A DNA stretch of 27,294 nt, taken from assembly GCA_017940955.1 (NCBI GenBank), contig JAGAXP010000302.1:1-27294 (forward strand), written 5' to 3'. A program made the translations under genes and the position numbers. The stretch is from Oribacterium sp. Its GTDB lineage: Bacteria; Bacillota_A; Clostridia; Lachnospirales; Lachnospiraceae. This document shows positions 23,713-27,294 of this stretch, piece after piece (position 1 is the stretch's first letter; every line of letters starts with the position of its first letter). Under the pieces are notes generated by a model. It searched no databases, was not told the DNA's origin, and saw nothing but the letters and a program-made list of their open reading frames with translations.

Positions 23713-24935
23713 ATGATAAACGAAAAAAAGGACTGCGGAAAAAATATAAGAAACATGTTTTTTGCATAGACAGTAAAGGAATTCCGGCTCAATACGGGGG
23801 ATTTGAGACCTTCATGGAAAATCTGACCTTACATAAAAAAAGTGAGGAGATTGCATATCACGTAGCGCATATATCTGATAATAATGAGGTATTTGACTAT
23901 AACGGTGCAAGATGCTTTAATGTGAAAGTGCCGGATATAGGAGCCGGAAAAGCTGTCATTTACGATGTAAAGGCACTTCTCAGAAGTATCAGATATTGTG
24001 AGAAGAGAAAATATATAGAAGACCCTGTATTCTTTATCATGGCCTGCAGGATAGGACCTTTCATGAAATATCTGAAAAGGAGAATTGAAAGGCTGGGAGG
24101 CACAGTAGTACTTAATCCGGACGGACATGATTGGGCACGAGCCAAGTGGTCAAGACCTGTAAAAGCGTACTGGAAAATATCTGAAAAGCTCATGGTGAAA
24201 CATGCTGATATGATAGTATGTGACAGCAGGGAGATAGAGAAGTATATCGTAGAGAAGTACAAAAAGTATAAGCCTGCAACATGCTTTGTCCCATATGGTA
24301 CGGATACAGGTAAATCTATACTGAAGGATGATGACCGGAGATATATAAGTTGGCTTGACAGTACCGGTACTCGTACCGGAGAGTATTATCTGGCTGTTGC
24401 AAGACTTGTTGAGGAAAACAACTTTGACATCATAATCAGGGAGTTTATAGAGTCAGCATCAGCCAAGAAGCTTATCATAATATCAACCATGAACAGAAAA
24501 CTCTACAAGAAGCTTGACGAGAGATTTCATATCAAAACTGTTCATAATATCAGGATAATCCCACCTATTTATGATAAGGAGCTTGTGAAGAAAATAAGAG
24601 AAAATGCCTTTGCCAATATTCACGGTCATGAAGTCGGAGGCACAAATCCATCTCTTTTGGAGGCACTCTCATACACGGAACTTAATCTTGTATATGATGT
24701 TAAGTACAATAGGGAAGTAGCACAGGATGCAGCGATTTACTGGAATAAGGACGAGGGAAATCTTGCAGATGTTATAGGCAGAGCGGAGGCTATGGATAGT
24801 TTTATACGAAAGGATTATGTCAAAAAGAGTAAGGACAGGATTCGTTCGAAATATACATGGGATCTGGTTGCTGATGAATATGAGAAAATATTCACGTCCG
24901 GATGTTTTACATCAACGGATGAGATAGATACTTAA
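23713..24935 (+). pseudogene. frameshifted GT4/DUF1972 rhamnosyltransferase
   Basis: The longest intact frame starts at ATG 23814, but family features begin upstream: codons before it read IDSKGIPAQYGGFETF, the conserved N-terminus of DUF1972 (Cps2T-type) glycosyltransferases. That frame has no ATG, GTG or TTG back to a stop at 23703. An ATG at 23713 lies in another frame and stops at 23767. One extra T in the T6 run (23758-23763) would join them into one protein. The rest shows VVLNPDGHDWARAKW, a DSREIEKYI segment and NIHGHEVGGTNPSLLEAL, all typical. No good RBS lies before 23713. Gene decay, a sequencing error or slippage-based switching could explain it. It follows the ABC ATPase by 18 bases with no terminator. 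Confidence 0.75.
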
Positions 24936-24941
24936 AAGTTT

Positions 24942-25775
24942 GTAGATGATGGTTCAACTGATAAGACATGGAATATCATCAATGAACTTGCTGGTTTTGA
25001 TGAACATTATATAGGGATCAGAGAGAGCCGGAACAGAGGACACCAGAATGCTGTTCTTGCCGGTATGATGGAAGCAAAAGACAAATGTGATATGATCATC
25101 TCCATAGATTGTGACGGGCAGGATGATATTTCGGCCATGGGTGAAATGGTTGATAAGTATCTGGATGGTGCAGAAGTAGTATATGGGGTTCGCGACAGCA
25201 GGAAGAAGGATTCGTTTTTTAAACGATTTACGGCAGAAATGTTTTATAAGTTTCTGCGTATCATAGGTGCAGAAGTTGTTTTTAATCATGCAGACTATCG
25301 CCTGGTAAGCAGTCTGGTTCTTGATGGTTTTTCGGATTTTAAAGAAGTAAATCTCTTTCTCAGAGGAATGTTTCCGTTGGTGGGTTATAAGAGTGATATT
25401 GTGTACTATGAAAGGCAAGAGAGGATGGCCGGAGAGAGTCATTATCCTTTAAGAAAGATGCTTCATTTTGCATTGGAAGGAATAACAAGCTTCTCTGTAA
25501 AACCTATTTCCCTGATTGCAGGTTTGGGTGTTATGGTGAGCATTTTGGGATTTATCGGTGTGATATGGGCGATAGTATGTGTGATCATGCATAAAACAGT
25601 TGCGGGATGGGCATCTATCGTATGTATCTTGTGTTTTTTAAGTGGGATACAGCTTTTCTCTATTGGAATTCTGGGAGAGTACATCGGAAAGATATACCTT
25701 GAGACGAAACACAGACCTAGATACATAATATCCGAAAAGACATGGGAGAAATCCGAGAGGAAATATAAGGGATGA
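24942..25775 (+). pseudogene. 5'-truncated GtrB-like polyprenyl-phosphate glycosyltransferase
   Basis: GT2-family enzyme with two C-terminal membrane helices (about the last 80 residues; ISLIAGLGVMVSILGFIG and ILCFLSGIQLFSIGILGEYIG). The frame starts abruptly at VDDGSTDKTW, a motif that normally lies about 35 residues into the protein; the earlier VIPCYNE part is absent. It directly follows the TAA of the preceding gene in the same frame, and the first possible start is ATG at 25065, which skips VDDGSTD. The IDCDGQDD acidic motif and NRGHQNAVLAGMMEAK are intact. It looks like a deletion scar. A shortened protein could still be made, but probably without activity. Confidence 0.8.
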
Positions 25776-25812
25776 AGAAAGAACGGTGTGACACTGTCAG
25801 TCATATCCGTGA

Positions 25813-25926
25813 ACTCAGGTGCGGACATTCCGGAAATATACAAATGTTGAGAAAGCGATAGCATATGGAATTTTGGGCGGCATTCCCAGATATCTCATGG
25901 AATTTTCTGATGATCTGTATGAATGA
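25813..25926 (+). pseudogene. remnant of an AAA/archaeal-type ATPase gene
   Basis: A 37-codon open stretch after a stop at 25810 reads ...VEKAIAYGILGGIPRYLMEF then SDDLYE and a stop. GGIPRYL preceded by an aromatic and ILG is the conserved segment of PF01637/DUF234-type ATPases. Neither the P-loop half nor the C-terminus is present. The family call rests on one motif. Confidence 0.45.
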
Positions 25927-26071
25927 CATCATCTTGACAAAATTGGTCAATAATAATGCAGTATTAGTGTCTGCTTAAATAAGTGTAAATATAGTACGGA
26001 GAATACATGAAATACAGCATGTTAATTATGTTAGTATAGGTGTAGATAGTGAAGAAACGGGGTGTAATCAA
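25927..26071 (+). promoter_or_regulatory. upstream region of the AAA-ATPase-like gene
   Basis: TTGACAAAATTGGTCAA (25934-25950) contains a -35-like TTGACA and an inverted pair TTGAC/GTCAA. TAATAAT follows closely, but the spacing is short. ACGGGGTG (26057-26064) is a weak ribosome binding site for the ATG at 26072. No gene is seen here. Confidence 0.3.
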
Positions 26072-27294
26072 ATGTTAAAGACAGTCGGACTTGGATTACA
26101 GGATTATGAACAGATTATAGAACTGAATAATTTTTACATAGATAAAACAAAATTTATATCTGAGTGGTGGAGAAGAAACGATGGTGTTACATTGATCACC
26201 CGTCCCCGACGTTTCGGAAAAACACTGATGCTGAGCACGGTAGAGAAGTTCTTCTCGGTGAGACAGGGAAACAATGAGGAGCTCTTTAAAGGATCAAATG
26301 TTTCCAAAGACACAGAGATGATGAAGGAGTGCGGCAAGTGGCCGGTACTCTTTGTTTCCTTTGCATCCATCAAAAGAGAAAATTTTAAAGGGGCTTTGGT
26401 TCAGTTCAATCAGTTGTTCACTGAGATGGCATCTCAGCTTTCTTTTCTTAAGGACAATCTGGATGATAAGGAAAGAAAGTTCTATGACGCAATCGCGGAT
26501 GATATGGATATGGATCTGACCATCAGGTGTCTGAATAGGTATGCTGCCTGGCTAAGTGATTATTACGGGAAAAAAGTCATTATCCTCATTGATGAATATG
26601 ATACACCGATGCAGGAAGCGTATGTAAGTGGATACTGGGATGAAATTGTCGGATTCATGCGGAATATGTTTAATGCGACATTAAAAACAAATCCGAACCT
26701 TCAAAAGGCACTTTTGACAGGAATCACAAGAGTCAGCCGAGAGTCATTGTATTCTGATCTTAACAATCTGAAAATTGTGACGATTTCATCGGAACAGTAT
26801 GCAGATTCGTTTGGCTTTACCGAGAAGGAAGTGTTTGAATCACTTGATGCTTATGGATACGGAGCCGAAAAGGAAAAAGTGAAGGCATGGTACGATGGGT
26901 TCAAGTTTGGAAGTACCGAAGGTATATATAATCCATGGTCCATCATTTCGTTCCTTCAGACCGGTAAATACGAGGCTTACTGGGCCAATACAAGCTCGAA
27001 TTCACTGGTGTCAAAGCTTGTGAAAGAAGGAAGCGTCGAGATAAAGAAGTCCTTCGAAAACCTTCTGCAGGGAGGAAGTATCAAAACAGAGATAGATGAG
27101 CAGCTTGTATTCGGAGAAATGGACGGAAATGAAAAAGCTGTGTGGAGCCTTCTTTTTGCCAGTGGATATCTGAAGCCTATATCTGTAGAGGGAGAAGCAA
27201 GTAAAGCTTTATACAGTCTTAAACTTACAAATCATGAAGTGAGGGACAGCTTTGATCTTCTTGTCAGAAGATGGTTCGAAAAATCAGATGCATA
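26072..27294 (+). CDS. AAA-ATPase-like / PD-(D/E)XK nuclease family protein, partial at the window end
   Basis: At least 407 codons, still open at the window edge. The N-terminus has LNNFYIDKTKFISEWW, then the unusual P-loop ITRPRRFGKTLML (GKT at 49-51), and a Walker B VIILIDEYDTP (Asp174, Glu175). LTGITRVSRESLYSDLNNL and WYDGFKFG, YNPWSIISFL follow. These are the marks of the AAA-ATPase_like (PF09820) proteins that end in a DUF1703 nuclease-like domain, which would lie beyond the edge. Such genes are multi-copy in many anaerobes and are suspected mobile or defence-linked, without a settled role. The preceding 2.3 kb is decayed accessory DNA, which fits an unstable region. Confidence 0.85.
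   Translation, partial: MLKTVGLGLQDYEQIIELNNFYIDKTKFISEWWRRNDGVTLITRPRRFGKTLMLSTVEKFFSVRQGNNEELFKGSNVSKDTEMMKECGKWPVLFVSFASIKRENFKGALVQFNQLFTEMASQLSFLKDNLDDKERKFYDAIADDMDMDLTIRCLNRYAAWLSDYYGKKVIILIDEYDTPMQEAYVSGYWDEIVGFMRNMFNATLKTNPNLQKALLTGITRVSRESLYSDLNNLKIVTISSEQYADSFGFTEKEVFESLDAYGYGAEKEKVKAWYDGFKFGSTEGIYNPWSIISFLQTGKYEAYWANTSSNSLVSKLVKEGSVEIKKSFENLLQGGSIKTEIDEQLVFGEMDGNEKAVWSLLFASGYLKPISVEGEASKALYSLKLTNHEVRDSFDLLVRRWFEKSDA

Noticed and set aside
1..27294. tRNA, rRNA, insertion sequences
   Set aside because: I looked for tRNA-like cloverleaf ends, rRNA segments and transposase motifs and saw none; decayed genes at 23713-25926 show no IS ends.

Overview
The window looks like DNA from a low-to-mid GC anaerobic Firmicute of the Lachnospiraceae, most like Butyrivibrio or Pseudobutyrivibrio. 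The evidence is the style of the proteins (Thr/Glu-rich linkers after lipoprotein and membrane anchors), the clostridial SigA-like and RpoA-like proteins, and the anaerobic type cobalamin genes. All supported genes are on the + strand. The most informative feature is a replication region: a Rep_3-type initiator gene (8515-9366) preceded by about 1 kb of non-coding DNA with 16 copies of a 17-bp iteron and an AT-rich stretch. With a housekeeping-like sigma factor, an RNA polymerase alpha subunit and a vitamin pathway in the same stretch, the best reading is a chromid or large secondary replicon, with an integrated replicon as the alternative. Hand counts of base composition change from C>G on the left of this region to G>C on the right, as expected at a working bidirectional origin.

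Layout. 156-3906: envelope proteolysis group (HtrA-type protease, membrane-anchored transglutaminase-like protein, rhomboid protease), with an unusually structured intergenic region after htrA. 4253-5356: RpoD-family sigma factor between its own promoter and terminator. 5610-7439: two-gene operon of unknown function with a lone iteron upstream. 7504-9366: origin and rep. 9630-10580: RNA polymerase alpha subunit outside any ribosomal operon. 10670-11155: NUDIX hydrolase. 11282-20106: a WYL-domain regulator followed by an anaerobic corrin-ring cluster (cbiD, cbiF, cbiG, an unknown lipoprotein, cbiH, cbiJ, cbiET). 20265-23694: a two-gene amino-acid-type ABC importer in which binding domains are fused to the permease and the ATPase carries an extra C-terminal domain. 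23713-25926: decayed polysaccharide and ATPase genes (a frameshifted rhamnosyltransferase, a 5'-truncated GtrB-like glycosyltransferase, an ATPase scrap). 26072-end: an AAA-ATPase-like gene cut by the window edge.

How the parts fit together. The cbi genes make central steps of anaerobic corrin synthesis, but chelatase, CbiL, CbiC and late-step genes are not in the window, and no cobalamin riboswitch was recognised. The sigma and alpha genes flank the origin, so this replicon may carry components that alter the host RNA polymerase. The sigma factor keeps -35 contacts but has Ala in place of a Thr that contacts the -10 element in E. coli sigma-70. The strongest candidates for something undescribed are this sigma/alpha pair beside the origin, the phased iteron architecture, the ABC ATPase with a degenerate RsbW-like domain, the permuted arrangement of binding-protein halves in the importer, and the structured region at 1555-1772.
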